A stretch of DNA of 25,249 nt, from positions 1 to 25,249 of the forward strand of contig JAVBKF010000109.1 in NCBI GenBank assembly GCA_031554215.1, in the 5' to 3' direction. This DNA comes from JAVBKE01 sp031554215. Lineage in GTDB: Bacteria; Bacillota; Bacilli; JARBTR01. Every line of letters starts with the position of its first letter. Positions within the stretch are counted from its first letter, which is position 1. A program made the translations under genes and the position numbers. The notes under the pieces are model-generated. The model was given only the letters and a program-made list of their open reading frames with translations, had not been told where the DNA came from and did no database searches. Below, one piece after another: positions 7,584 to 14,975 of the stretch.

Positions 7584-8372
7584 CTAAATCGGTGCGTTTT
7601 TTTTATTTAAGTCTTCCATGTATTGGTAGATGATTAATTCCATGATAGCAATCGTTGAAATTCTGGAGGTAATATCTAAATTATCCATTTTAATTTCATC
7701 AGTGAAAATATATAAATTGATGTCACTCATGTTCTGAATGATGTTATTATCAGCGCCGGTAATGGAAATGAGCAGTGGTGAATGTTTGTGATTTCGCAAT
7801 TTCTGGACAATCTGGATGAGTTCAATGTCATGGCCTTCATAGGTGAGAACGAACACCAAATCATCTGTGGTGATGTGTGTTAGCACGGCTTGTCGATACT
7901 GATAGTCCTCTGGGAATTCCACGATAAATCCACTCATCGTATAGAGGTACTTAATGTATTTTGCAGCGTACTTACTTAATCCTTTTGCAAAAATATAGAT
8001 ACGCGGACTATCCATCAATTTTTCGGTGATTGTGACCAGTTTCGCTGCCTCTAGGACTCGAACAGACTCAATCACATTTTTTAAGTACTCTTCGCGGTAG
8101 TCTTTTTGCGTGGCGACAAAGGGCGATGGACCGACACGCGCATTACCCAGTGATGTGAATTTAAGCACTGTGGTAAATTCACTGTAACCAGTGAAACCTA
8201 GTTTCCTCACAAATCGCAGAAAAGTAGTGGTCGAGACAAAACAAGCTGCAGATACTTCGCGGATACTTTGTGTTTTTATCGTATGAATATTTTTAACAAC
8301 ATAATCAAATAGAATTCTTTCATTTCTAGTGAGTGTTGACACATGACTGCTGGATATTTCAAAAAAATCCAT
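7584..8372 (-). CDS. RpiR/MurR-family transcriptional regulator (likely of the agmatine operon)
   Basis: A 262-residue two-domain regulator. Residues 1 to about 77 form the RpiR-type helix-turn-helix; the recognition helix region STTTFLRFVRKLGFTGYSEF is very typical. Residues from about 105 to 245 form a SIS domain (RIYIFAKGLSKYAAKYI, DDLVFVLTYEGHDIELIQI), which usually binds a phosphosugar, though for this gene the ligand is unknown. ATG at 8372 has AAGGAG eight bases upstream and its own extended -10 promoter. It lies directly upstream of aguB on the same strand. RpiR-type regulators also neighbour the agmatine genes of Listeria, so control of this operon is likely. Whether the signal is agmatine, putrescine or a sugar phosphate cannot be read from the sequence. 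Confidence 0.9.
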   Translation of the reverse strand: MDFFEISSSHVSTLTRNERILFDYVVKNIHTIKTQSIREVSAACFVSTTTFLRFVRKLGFTGYSEFTTVLKFTSLGNARVGPSPFVATQKDYREEYLKNVIESVRVLEAAKLVTITEKLMDSPRIYIFAKGLSKYAAKYIKYLYTMSGFIVEFPEDYQYRQAVLTHITTDDLVFVLTYEGHDIELIQIVQKLRNHKHSPLLISITGADNNIIQNMSDINLYIFTDEIKMDNLDITSRISTIAIMELIIYQYMEDLNKKNAPI

Positions 8373-8682
8373 TCGGAATTCTCCTTTTTCTAAAAAAACA
8401 GTTTCGGTCGTGCGTTGACGATCTTAGCAATCGCTGACCCCTGCTAAAGTGGCGCAATGAACCAATTATCGTATTGTGTGGTTGTAATGATTATACATAG
8501 TAGTGAATAAATTATAGCAAACAATTAATCGGTTATCTGCAGATTTGAAAAGAAAATCTAGAAAGTACCTATATGATGTTCATTGGTCAATTGAAAGGAT
8601 GATTTTTGGCTAACGAAATCTGTGGTCTGGTGCCAAAGAGTTACTACCGTTACTAGGTTGTTTTTAGCGATACAACCATTAT
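8373..8682 (-). other. Intergenic region between Nudix gene and rpiR-type gene
   Basis: No gene is seen in these 310 bases. They hold the promoter elements of the regulator (see 8511-8519; a second TATAAT at 8490-8495 has no good -35 box). Near the Nudix gene, a small hairpin GGTTGT/ACAACC (8656-8677) could be a weak terminator. Confidence 0.5.
8511..8519 (-). promoter_or_regulatory. Extended -10 promoter for the RpiR-type regulator
   Basis: Minus strand reads TGCTATAAT, a perfect extended -10, about 140 bases before the regulator start. The long leader includes a second TATAAT at 8490-8495, so transcription may start at either. Confidence 0.5.
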
Positions 8683-9093
8683 TTACGATTCATTTTCTAG
8701 CCGGAATTTGCGGCTGATTTCTTCAATGACTGGAATATCTGCCGGTGCCCAATCCAATGCCAACAACTGATCAATCGCAACCCATTTTGCGGCAACATGT
8801 TCAAGTAGCACAGGCGTTCCCTGAATAAGCTTGCAATAAAAAGTTTGCAAATGAACGATACCAAAGTCGTATTCATACGTGGTTGCTAGGATTGCTTCGC
8901 CGACCTCAATTGTGCAAGCGAGTTCTTCGGTGATTTCCCGCTTTAGCGCTGTAATCGCAGTTTCATTTTCTTCAATTTTGCCTCCTGGGAATTCCCATAG
9001 AAGGGGTAATGATTTCTCTGCATTTCGTTGCGTACAAAATATTTTACCTTCATGCCTCAAGACAGCGCCTACAACATGGATCTGTTTCTTCAT
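8683..9093 (-). CDS. Nudix hydrolase, MutT/CTP-pyrophosphatase type
   Basis: A 136-residue cytoplasmic pyrophosphohydrolase that would remove pyrophosphate from an oxidised or non-canonical nucleoside triphosphate. The Nudix box runs from G38 to C60: GGKIEENE, then REITEEL, with the metal-binding glutamates E53, E56 and E57 present. The final conserved glycine of the GX5EX7REUXEEXGU signature is alanine (A59), a mild departure. The flanks WEFPGGKIEENE and the N-terminal VVGAVLRHEGKIFCTQR resemble MutT-type sanitising enzymes of about this size. The ATG at 9093 has a TGAGG site. It is divergent from the universal stress gene and appears to be a single-gene unit. Substrate cannot be set from sequence. 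Confidence 0.9.
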   Translation of the reverse strand: MKKQIHVVGAVLRHEGKIFCTQRNAEKSLPLLWEFPGGKIEENETAITALKREITEELACTIEVGEAILATTYEYDFGIVHLQTFYCKLIQGTPVLLEHVAAKWVAIDQLLALDWAPADIPVIEEISRKFRLENES

Positions 9094-9180
9094 TTGAAAA
9101 CCTCACAAAGTTTTACTCTATCATAACATTTTTGAAGAAGCTTTTTGTGGGGGGATTCTAGTAATTTATTCTAGGGGTCA

Positions 9181-9209
9181 TAGACTTGAACGTCCAAAAA
9201 TTGTATAAT
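9181..9209 (+). promoter_or_regulatory. Sigma-A-like promoter for the universal stress gene
   Basis: TAGACT (9181-9186) and TATAAT (9204-9209) are separated by 17 bases; the -10 is perfect and the -35 matches four of six. It lies 80 bases before the start of the uspA-like gene. Confidence 0.55.
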
Positions 9210-9289
9210 AAAGCTAAATAAAGGGCTGTTGTTTCTTAGAAATAAAGGACCAATTCTTAGTCAAAGCCCAATTCAAAGGAGGAAGGCAC

Positions 9290-9715
9290 ATGTATAAGAA
9301 GATTCTAGTTGCGCTCGATGAGTCTGAAATGGCATCCAAAGCCTTACAACAGGCAGCACAACTTGCTAAGGCAGTAGGTAGCGAGAAAATTTCAATTATT
9401 CATGTTTCGATCAATTCATTGTTTATGAGTGAGTTTACAGGTGTCATTGATTTAGAGACATTGCTGGATAAGGAAAATGAATATGTGCTGTCCCATGCCA
9501 TCAAGTTTCTGAAGGATGAGAATATCGCTTATGAAACACATTCGTTCCGGGGTTATGAAGCCGGGCAAATTATCTCGGATTATGCTAACGAACATCATTA
9601 TGATTTAGTTGTTGTTGGACGAACAGGAAAAGGAATGGTTAAAGGAACGTTGCTCGGCAGTGTTAGTAACAAAATTGCTTCTCATGCGCAATGTCCAGTA
9701 CTGATTGTTAAGTAA
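9290..9715 (+). CDS. Universal stress protein, UspA family
   Basis: A 141-residue single-domain Usp protein with an alpha/beta Rossmann-like fold, cytoplasmic, usually a dimer and in many members ATP-binding. The N-terminal strand KKILVALDESEMASKAL, the VVVGRTGKG loop and GTLLGSVSNKI supply the G-2x-G-9x-G-S nucleotide-binding motif near the C-terminus, followed by the usual HAQCPVLIVK ending. Start ATG has an ideal AAAGGAGG site. The gene stands alone between a 17-base-spaced sigma-A-like promoter and a strong terminator. Such proteins help survival under starvation or oxidative stress, but a specific role cannot be told. Confidence 0.95.
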   Translation: MYKKILVALDESEMASKALQQAAQLAKAVGSEKISIIHVSINSLFMSEFTGVIDLETLLDKENEYVLSHAIKFLKDENIAYETHSFRGYEAGQIISDYANEHHYDLVVVGRTGKGMVKGTLLGSVSNKIASHAQCPVLIVK

Positions 9716-9727
9716 TTACAATCTACC

Positions 9728-9768
9728 AAAAAAGCATCAGACACACCCTAAGTGCCTGATACTTTTTT
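9728..9768. terminator. Bidirectional rho-independent terminator
   Basis: A-run, stem AGCATCAG.CAC against GTG.CTGATACT, loop ACCCTAA, then TTTTTT. It separates the convergent usp gene and the small membrane protein gene and can serve both. Confidence 0.88.
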
Positions 9769-9773
9769 GGTCT

Positions 9774-10205
9774 CTATTTATGTTTTCGTTTTTTTGATTT
9801 CAAGATGAACATGATGGTTGTGATCAGTGCCAAAAGAATAAGAATATCTAGAAAAATATGATAGGTATCTTTGACTAGGTGTGTACTTGAGGGATCAAAC
9901 AGGTGATGGGTATTACTGAAGTAATGATTATACTTGGCAATACCACTTTCAGTACTGAAAAAGTACATCGCATATTGGAAGTAGCCCCAGATGGTGAGAA
10001 ATAGTAACAATAGGAACTTACCAATGGCATCAGTTTTGATGAAAACGAGTAAGAGAATTGCGTACATTATCCACCAAAATAAACCAAAGGGCTTGCTAAT
10101 GAATACTGGACTCGTAAGTGTGAAATCTCCAATGGAAATCCCAACCAGATCAAGGCCAAACCAGATGAGCAAAATGATATTGATTATGACTGTCTTTTTT
10201 TTCAT
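9774..10205 (-). CDS. Small membrane protein of unknown function
   Basis: A 143-residue protein with four predicted transmembrane helices: about residues 5-25 (VIINIILLIWFGLDLVGI), 41-57 (GLFWWIMYAILLLVFI), 63-82 (FLLLLFLTIWGYFQYAMYFF) and 115-134 (IFLDILILLALITTIMFI). The polar loop after helix 3 contains YNHYFSNTHHLF and ends just before helix 4. The C-terminus is strongly basic (KSKKRKHK), suggesting a cytoplasmic end. I do not recognise a named family. Start ATG has an AGGAG site. It is transcribed alone towards the shared terminator. Function cannot be given; a short integral membrane protein of unknown role is all that can be said. Confidence 0.75.
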   Translation of the reverse strand: MKKKTVIINIILLIWFGLDLVGISIGDFTLTSPVFISKPFGLFWWIMYAILLLVFIKTDAIGKFLLLLFLTIWGYFQYAMYFFSTESGIAKYNHYFSNTHHLFDPSSTHLVKDTYHIFLDILILLALITTIMFILKSKKRKHK

Positions 10206-10335
10206 GACTATCTCCTGAAACCGTTGTAGATATTGATCATATCACAGTACCGAGAATGGCACTAGCTATATTTTGCTATGACAAATTTGTTTACAAATCT
10301 GGCTTTTTGTTTCACTAGATTGAAGGAGAACGAGC

Positions 10336-10413
10336 ATGATTTTCTTATTGATCAGAGGACTATTTGATTTGGCTATCAAGCAGTCGTTTCATCGTTCTTT
10401 GATTTATAATTGA
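10336..10413 (+). CDS. Possible 25-residue small protein
   Basis: ATG at 10336 is preceded by GAAGGAG with 7 bases spacing, as good a ribosome binding site as any in the window. It opens 25 codons, MIFLLIRGLFDLAIKQSFHR plus five more. The peptide has a hydrophobic, amphipathic first half and a basic second half, like many small membrane-active peptides. No homologue is recognised and chance cannot be excluded. It lies 97 bases before the SIS gene. Confidence 0.3.
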   Translation: MIFLLIRGLFDLAIKQSFHRSLIYN

Positions 10414-10456
10414 ACAAAATTCCCAAAAAGGAAACGGTGCTTAGTGCAAGGCGAGG

Positions 10457-10486
10457 TTGCGGACAACGATGGATTCATATTATAAT
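10457..10486 (+). promoter_or_regulatory. Promoter for the SIS-domain gene
   Basis: TTGCGG (10457-10462), 18-base spacer, then a perfect TATAAT (10481-10486). The start codon lies 24 bases further on, so the leader is very short. Confidence 0.45.
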
Positions 10487-10510
10487 TTGGATAAATAGGA
10501 GGTAACTTGG

Positions 10511-11245
10511 ATGATTGATGCATATTTTCAAAAAATAGTTGAGACATTGGCACAAACTAAAGTAGCAGAGGATAACAAGATGCAAGAGGCAGCAAAACAA
10601 ATTGCTACAACGATTGCTGCAGGCGGGATTGTCCAATTGTTTGGTTGTGGACATTCTCATATGCTAGCGGAAGAAGTTTTTTACCGAGCGGGTGGACTTG
10701 TTCCGGTGAAGCCGATTCTACACGAACCATTGATGCTTCATGAAGGTGCCATGCGATCATCTGAAACAGAGCGAAGAGGTGATTATGCACCGGTTGTTAT
10801 GGGTGACCAGGATATCCAGAAAAATGACGTCTTATTTGTGTTTTCGACATCTGGCAGAAACCCAGTGCCAATTGATGTGGCAAAGATGGCAAAGGGAAAA
10901 GGTGCCTATGTCATTGGTGTTACGTCAGTGACGTATTCGATGAGCCAGCCATCTCGTCATCAATCAGGCAAGCGTTTGGTAGATGTTGTCGATTTGGTGA
11001 TTGATAATCATGTTCCCATTGGTGATGCAGTGCTAACCTATGAGGGAGTCGCAGTGCCATTTGCGCCCATTTCATCGGTGACCGGTACTACGATTATCAA
11101 TGCAGTATTTGCTGAAGTCATTAAATTACTCGCATTACAAGGGATAGAACCGCCTGTTTTCCTTAGTGGGAATATCGACGGTGCTGATGCACATAATAAA
11201 GCACTGATTGAGAAATATGCAAAAAGGATTCCGTTATTGTCCTGA
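10511..11245 (+). CDS. SIS-domain protein, UPF0309 family
   Basis: A 244-residue cytoplasmic protein with a sugar isomerase (SIS) fold, related to phosphosugar-binding isomerases. Signature pieces are IVQLFGCGHSHMLAEE (from about residue 40), the long insert with HEPLMLHEGAMRSSETER, the phosphosugar loop VFSTSGRNPVPIDVA (from about 109), and ISSVTGTTIINAVFAE towards the C-terminus, typical of the UPF0309 group. Family members are often near amino-sugar genes, but this one stands alone, with its own promoter and an AGGAGGT site. Length is as usual for the group. The natural substrate is not known to me. After the TGA stop, the same frame stays open for 28 more codons (see findings). Confidence 0.92.
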   Translation: MIDAYFQKIVETLAQTKVAEDNKMQEAAKQIATTIAAGGIVQLFGCGHSHMLAEEVFYRAGGLVPVKPILHEPLMLHEGAMRSSETERRGDYAPVVMGDQDIQKNDVLFVFSTSGRNPVPIDVAKMAKGKGAYVIGVTSVTYSMSQPSRHQSGKRLVDVVDLVIDNHVPIGDAVLTYEGVAVPFAPISSVTGTTIINAVFAEVIKLLALQGIEPPVFLSGNIDGADAHNKALIEKYAKRIPLLS

Positions 11246-11435
11246 TCCAAACTGCCAATTAGCAATGAAGTGCTTGCGTATATACATACAAATCAACAAG
11301 TGATTGAAGTCATCGGTCCAATGCTGCTCTGAGGCATTGTGAGATTCTGATGTTTCTTTGGTGGCTGTTGATTTTTTTATCTATTGATAGACCCTTGACC
11401 CTTGTACTAGCATGCGAGTCCCTAGTGACTTCACT
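11246..11435. other. Gap between SIS gene and repeat element
   Basis: No intact gene. It starts with a 28-codon in-frame continuation of the SIS reading frame, to the TGA at 11330-11332. It ends with an inverted repeat CCCTAGTGA-CT-TCACTAGGG (11420-11439) that overlaps the left tip of the mobile repeat. No T-run follows, so it is not an obvious terminator. Confidence 0.4.
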
Positions 11436-11818
11436 AGGGTGTGTCTGAAAAAGATTTATAAAGGGTAATGCCCGCGGATTTTTCGATACGCAAGGGGAAG
11501 GGCCATCAACAGTTGCTTCACGATCGTTTCAGACTGTTTTGATATACACGCTACTTGCTAATCTACGATGCAGATTAGCGTATCGTGGAAAAAATTGCAC
11601 ATACCCGGGCCTATTTGCCGCTTGCGTTCTAGAGCTTCGATTTAACAAACAACGTACTGCTGCCGCTTGCGTTCTAAATCTTCGATTTAGCAAACAGAAG
11701 GGACAGACGCGTCGCCCTAGCAAAGCTTAGCAACAACGTACTGCTAAGACTTTTTTCGGGCATAATACACAGGGGAATTATTCATAAATATTTCATAAAT
11801 CTTCTTCAAATACACGCT
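11436..11818 (+). mobile_element. MITE-like non-coding repeat, copy 1
   Basis: A 383-base element whose tips are AGGGTGTGTCTGAAAAAG on the left and a diverged CTTCTTCAAATACACGCT on the right. Its interior matches the reverse complement of copy 2 at 14976-15289 over nearly its full length. Internal hairpins include GCTAATCT.C/GCAGATTAGC (11557-11579, one mismatch) and CTTAGCA/TGCTAAG (11726-11748), the latter followed by a T-run. A TA dinucleotide abuts both ends (CAC-TA-GGGTG and CACGC-TA-GGGG) if the tips are taken as GGGTG. It contains no plausible protein. It lies between the SIS gene and the lipoprotein gene. Confidence 0.75.
11617..11696 (+). repeat. Internal 45-base-period tandem duplication in copy 1
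   Basis: A 35-base unit beginning GCCGCTTGCGTTCTA occurs at 11617-11651 and 11662-11696 with a few substitutions. Copy 2 has a single unit. The second unit contains a perfect hairpin CTAAATC-TTC-GATTTAG; the first unit has lost part of it. Confidence 0.7.
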
Positions 11819-11842
11819 AGGGGAGATGTGATATGCAAGTTG

Positions 11843-11869
11843 GCTGTTTGATTGAAACAGCTCGTTTTT
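11843..11869 (+). terminator. Terminator-like hairpin before the lipoprotein gene
   Basis: GCTGTTT-GATTG-AAACAGC followed after TCG by TTTTT. It sits between the mobile repeat and the lipoprotein start at 11906. It could stop transcripts coming out of the repeat or act as an attenuator. The stem is only seven pairs, so this is tentative. Confidence 0.4.
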
Positions 11870-11905
11870 CAATATACAATGGATTTAAGAGGAGGCTGGG
11901 AACGG

Positions 11906-12427
11906 ATGAAGAAGCGCTTAGGAAAAGGTTTGCTGTTGATGACTATATTGATGCTGGCTGTTGGACTAGTAGGCTGTTCAAATGATCATGTAGTAGAAAG
12001 TGAAGACAAGAAAATTAGGATGACTGTACCAGAAGATTGGCAATTTAATGAGGCGTTAGTGCAGGATGCTTCTCCATTAGTCGCATCAAAGGAGTCAGAG
12101 AAAGAGGGAGCCGCAGCAGTCATTGTTACCCCAAAGGGGACCTTCAGTAAGGGCAAGAGTTTTGATGAAGTGACGAAGGAATTACAGAAATCATTTGCCA
12201 ACGAAGCAGAGGCATCTGATGGTAAGCTAAAGACGCTATCAGAAGCTGATATTGATGGAAAAAAGGCGAAAACATATGAATCTAAGGACGATACCGGAAA
12301 TTATGTGATTTCATTGATTGATGGAAAAGACAATTACTATATGGTTTTTGTTGGTGCTGAAAAAGAAGCCAACTATGATCAGAAAGCTTTTCAAGAAATT
12401 GCAGAAAGCGTTGAAATAGAGGAATAA
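11906..12427 (+). CDS. Lipoprotein with a PsbP/DcrB-like domain
   Basis: A 173-residue secreted lipoprotein. From the ATG at 11906 it begins with KKR, a hydrophobic stretch of about 15 residues, and the lipobox LVGC with the lipidated cysteine at 24. The mature part, starting around IRMTVPEDWQ and ending EIAESVEIEE, has the strand pattern of small PsbP/DcrB-like (DUF1795-type) domains; I hold that fold assignment with moderate confidence. The start is chosen over the in-frame ATG at 11852 because GAGGAGG precedes it and a signal peptide follows directly. The upstream ATG lies inside a hairpin and would bury the signal peptide. It probably sits on the outer face of the membrane. Its partner is unknown; the drug exporter follows 179 bases downstream. 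Confidence 0.85.
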   Translation: MKKRLGKGLLLMTILMLAVGLVGCSNDHVVESEDKKIRMTVPEDWQFNEALVQDASPLVASKESEKEGAAAVIVTPKGTFSKGKSFDEVTKELQKSFANEAEASDGKLKTLSEADIDGKKAKTYESKDDTGNYVISLIDGKDNYYMVFVGAEKEANYDQKAFQEIAESVEIEE

Positions 12428-12606
12428 ATAGTACTGACGGGAACCCTTTCGGAATTGTGTTTGGATGAAGACATATTTTTGAGGGGGTTTTCATGGTATA
12501 TTTTTCATATCATTGAACAGGTGAGTCGGCATCAGATACGACGACCTACAACTAAACTACACCGATTTCTACCGTTAGATGCTGAAATATGGAAGAGGCG
12601 AAAAGA

Positions 12607-14043
12607 ATGGAAAATGGTAAGAATCGTTGGGTAAGCTTATTTGTGTTAGCTTTCATGCCATTCATGGGGACACTTGATGCCAATATTGTCAATGTGGCAC
12701 TCCCTACGATTGCGAAAGACTTAGATACCAATATGGCAAGCGTAGAATGGATTGTGACAATTTACTTAATTGCTATTTGCTCAACGATTATTATATTTGG
12801 CAGGCTCGGAGATACGAAAGGCAAGGTTCGGATTTTTAAAATCGGGTTACTATTGTTTACTGTTGGTTCATTATTATGTGGGGTCGCGGGTTCACTACCA
12901 TTTCTGATTTTTGCACGACTATTGCAGTCGGTCGGTGCTGCCTGTGCGATGGCAACAAACCAAGGAATTATCACGCATATTTTCCCGAAGCATGAACGCG
13001 GACGCGCATTGGGGATTTCGGCAATGGCAGTGGCACTTGGAACAATGACCGGTGCACCGCTTGGTGGGCTAATTCTTTCTATCTCTAGTTGGCACGTGAT
13101 TTTCCTCATCAATATTCCAATCGGCATTGTCGCAGTGATACTCGCGGTGAAGTTTTTGCCGAAAGAACATGTTGCCTCTCATGAGAGATTGGATATTCCC
13201 GGTGCGGTGCTTTACTTTGTTTCAATCGCCTCCTTACTGGTTACGCTCAATGTATCGCATTACGTTTCCAATCAACTGTATATGCTCACCGGATATGCTG
13301 GTTCGATTGGATTACTCGTCCTATTTGTGTTCGTGGAACGGAGAACGAAGAATCCATTGCTCGACCTGTCTATTTTCAAAAATGGTTTGTTCTCACTCAG
13401 TATTTTCTGTTCCTTTATTTCATTTGTGGCGATTAGCAGCCTTAATATTATTCAGCCATTCTATTTGCAGGATATACTGGGGCTGTCGGTTGGGGCCACA
13501 GGTCTTTTCATGATGATCTTTCCGATTGTTAGCTCGGCAGTGGCGCCACTGAGTGGGTATATGTCGGATAAAATTGGCTCTGAAGTGCTCACTTTTGTTG
13601 GTCTTCTGATTGCTGCAATTGGTCTGTTTGGCTACAGCGCCTTGTCAGAAACAACCTCACTTGTGATTATTGGGCTATTTTGCGCGCTAGCTTCACTCGG
13701 AAATTCACTTTTCCAAACGCCGAACACGTCGCTTGTGATGTCGACAGTTCCGCCAAATAAACTTGGGGTTGCTGGTAGTTTGAACGCATTGGTTCGGAAT
13801 TTAGGGATGACAATTGGGATTCTTTTATCAACCAGTGTTCTCTATCACCAAATGAGTGCTGAGCTCGGGTATGAAGTGCTGGGCTATGTCGAGGGCGAAG
13901 CGGCAGCCTTTATATTTGGGATGCACTGGGCCTATCTTGTTGCTGGTTCTATTTGTGTACTAGGTGCTCTGCTAACGGGGATTCGGCTTCGTAATAACCG
14001 GGCTAGGAGGATGAGGCAGGAGTCGGCAGGCGCGGGGGAGTGA
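12607..14043 (+). CDS. MFS drug exporter, DHA2 family (14 transmembrane segments)
   Basis: A 478-residue proton-driven multidrug-type exporter of the EmrB/QacA group. After a short polar N-terminus, helix 1 carries DANIVNVALPTIAKDL. The loop after helix 2 has motif A, GRLGDTKGKVRIF, and helix 5 has the antiporter motif C, GTMTGAPLGGLI. Fourteen hydrophobic stretches follow and the C-terminus is basic and polar. I chose ATG 12607 because AGAGG lies eight bases before it; the in-frame ATG at 12589 has no site and contains that AGAGG within its coding part. No regulator gene adjoins it, which is unusual for such exporters. Substrate cannot be told. The gene ends before a rho-independent terminator. 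Confidence 0.93.
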   Translation: MENGKNRWVSLFVLAFMPFMGTLDANIVNVALPTIAKDLDTNMASVEWIVTIYLIAICSTIIIFGRLGDTKGKVRIFKIGLLLFTVGSLLCGVAGSLPFLIFARLLQSVGAACAMATNQGIITHIFPKHERGRALGISAMAVALGTMTGAPLGGLILSISSWHVIFLINIPIGIVAVILAVKFLPKEHVASHERLDIPGAVLYFVSIASLLVTLNVSHYVSNQLYMLTGYAGSIGLLVLFVFVERRTKNPLLDLSIFKNGLFSLSIFCSFISFVAISSLNIIQPFYLQDILGLSVGATGLFMMIFPIVSSAVAPLSGYMSDKIGSEVLTFVGLLIAAIGLFGYSALSETTSLVIIGLFCALASLGNSLFQTPNTSLVMSTVPPNKLGVAGSLNALVRNLGMTIGILLSTSVLYHQMSAELGYEVLGYVEGEAAAFIFGMHWAYLVAGSICVLGALLTGIRLRNNRARRMRQESAGAGE

Positions 14044-14080
14044 GGTCTATTCTGACAATGAAGAGGAAATGTGATATTTC

Positions 14081-14120
14081 AAAAGCGAGGCTGGCGTTGC
14101 TAGACCATACTCGCTTTTTT
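14081..14120. terminator. Rho-independent terminator, probably bidirectional
   Basis: AAAAGCGAG (14081-14089) pairs with CTCGCTTTT (14110-14118) and is followed by further T. It lies between the convergent MFS and rubrerythrin-like genes; the minus-strand side ends CTCGCTTTTG. Confidence 0.75.
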
Positions 14121-14150
14121 ACATGTCACCATTTCATATCGTAGCATCCT

Positions 14151-14561
14151 TTATTTAGTCCTCAATGTTTCGAGCATCCGTGCATGCTTTTCTTCGTCAT
14201 TCCGTAACGTTTTCACTACCGGATACTGTACCATGATTTCCTCATAGAACGGAATGGCAGCAAGTTCACCTTTAACAAGGATATTAAGTGTTCTATTTAA
14301 CCCGAAAACTGAGTAAAACAGGCTAACAAACTGTGATTTGAATTTCTTCGGTGTACATGTAGCTTGCGTGATATTTTTCAAAATGGCGGCATGTTTTCCT
14401 TCTTCTGCTGCCAGTGTTAGAAAGAGCTGTTTCTCTTTCTTGTTCGTTGTCTTAGCCGCTAGCTTTCGATAAACAAGTACCGCATCTAACTCACCTTGTT
14501 GTGATTTAATGATTTTCTTTAATAGGTTTTCTTCTATTTGGGTCTTCGCTACTGCTGTCAT
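14151..14561 (-). CDS. Small rubrerythrin-like (ferritin-like di-iron) protein
   Basis: A 136-residue four-helix-bundle protein with the duplicated ligand pattern of di-iron ferritin-like proteins. Helix 1 has QGELDAVLVY (E24), helix 2 has EEGKH (E54, H57), helix 3 has KGELAAIPFYEEI (E99), and helix 4 has DEEKH (E123, H126). No C-terminal rubredoxin domain is present. Such proteins typically reduce peroxide or handle iron in the cytoplasm. The start at 14561 has AGGAGAAGAG just upstream. The frame is open to 14759, but the added 66 residues (MKPELVPLSALRSQ...) have no binding site and no family character. It lies inside the block bracketed by the two mobile repeats. Confidence 0.85.
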   Translation of the reverse strand: MTAVAKTQIEENLLKKIIKSQQGELDAVLVYRKLAAKTTNKKEKQLFLTLAAEEGKHAAILKNITQATCTPKKFKSQFVSLFYSVFGLNRTLNILVKGELAAIPFYEEIMVQYPVVKTLRNDEEKHARMLETLRTK

Positions 14562-14975
14562 ATCTCTTCTCCTAAGCATTAGTTGTCTTGTTATTTCTTT
14601 ATGATTATAACAGAATTTGGTGGTGGCTAGTTGAAGTAAATGAAAACGTGCGTAAAGTAATCGATGACGTGAGGCCGTGTTAGAAACCGTTACTGCGGCA
14701 TGAACCAGGTGAAAAGACTGAGAGCGTAAAGCGGATAAGGGAACCAGCTCGGGTTTCATTACAACAAAACAATGCGTGGTATAAATTTCCTAACGCTTTG
14801 GCTATCTGTCTTGGTGAATCGCTGTTATTCAATGGGGATGGAGATGTAGGCTAAAACAGAATCCAAATGTTCTTGATGGTTTTGGAAACTGGGTAGGAAC
14901 AATACGGTATGTTCATGAGAAGTGTTTTGGTGAAACTGATGAACTTTAATTTTGCCTAATGGGGGAGACTACCCA
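14562..14975. other. Gap without a recognised gene
   Basis: No convincing gene here. On the plus strand a 42-codon open stretch ends at the TAA near 14949 (its last part reads DGFGNWVGTIRYVHEK), but it lacks a start with a binding site and is preceded by a stop. It might be a worn gene remnant. No clear promoter was found for the rubrerythrin-like gene. Confidence 0.35.

Larger units (their letters stand above)
10206..10510 (+). other. Intergenic region with a tiny ORF and the SIS-gene promoter
   Basis: These 305 bases contain a possible 25-codon ORF at 10336-10413 and the promoter at 10457-10486, both listed separately. I see no other structure beyond AT-rich sequence and a short ACAAATTTGTTTACAAAT repeat. 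Confidence 0.4.

Noticed and set aside
7390..7587. 65-codon cysteine-rich plus-strand ORF (CC, CCDC, CICC motifs)
   Set aside because: No ribosome binding site before its ATG, it lies in the control region of the agmatine operon and overlaps the end of the regulator gene; likely chance despite the eye-catching cysteines.
11529..11730. Two overlapping opposite ORFs of 63-64 codons inside repeat copy 1
   Set aside because: They are produced by the palindromic, duplicated sequence of the element; no binding sites and no conservation with copy 2, which is disrupted.
14562..14759. N-terminal extension of the rubrerythrin-like ORF
   Set aside because: No binding site at 14759, non-family-like residues, and an AGGAG site directly precedes the internal ATG at 14561.
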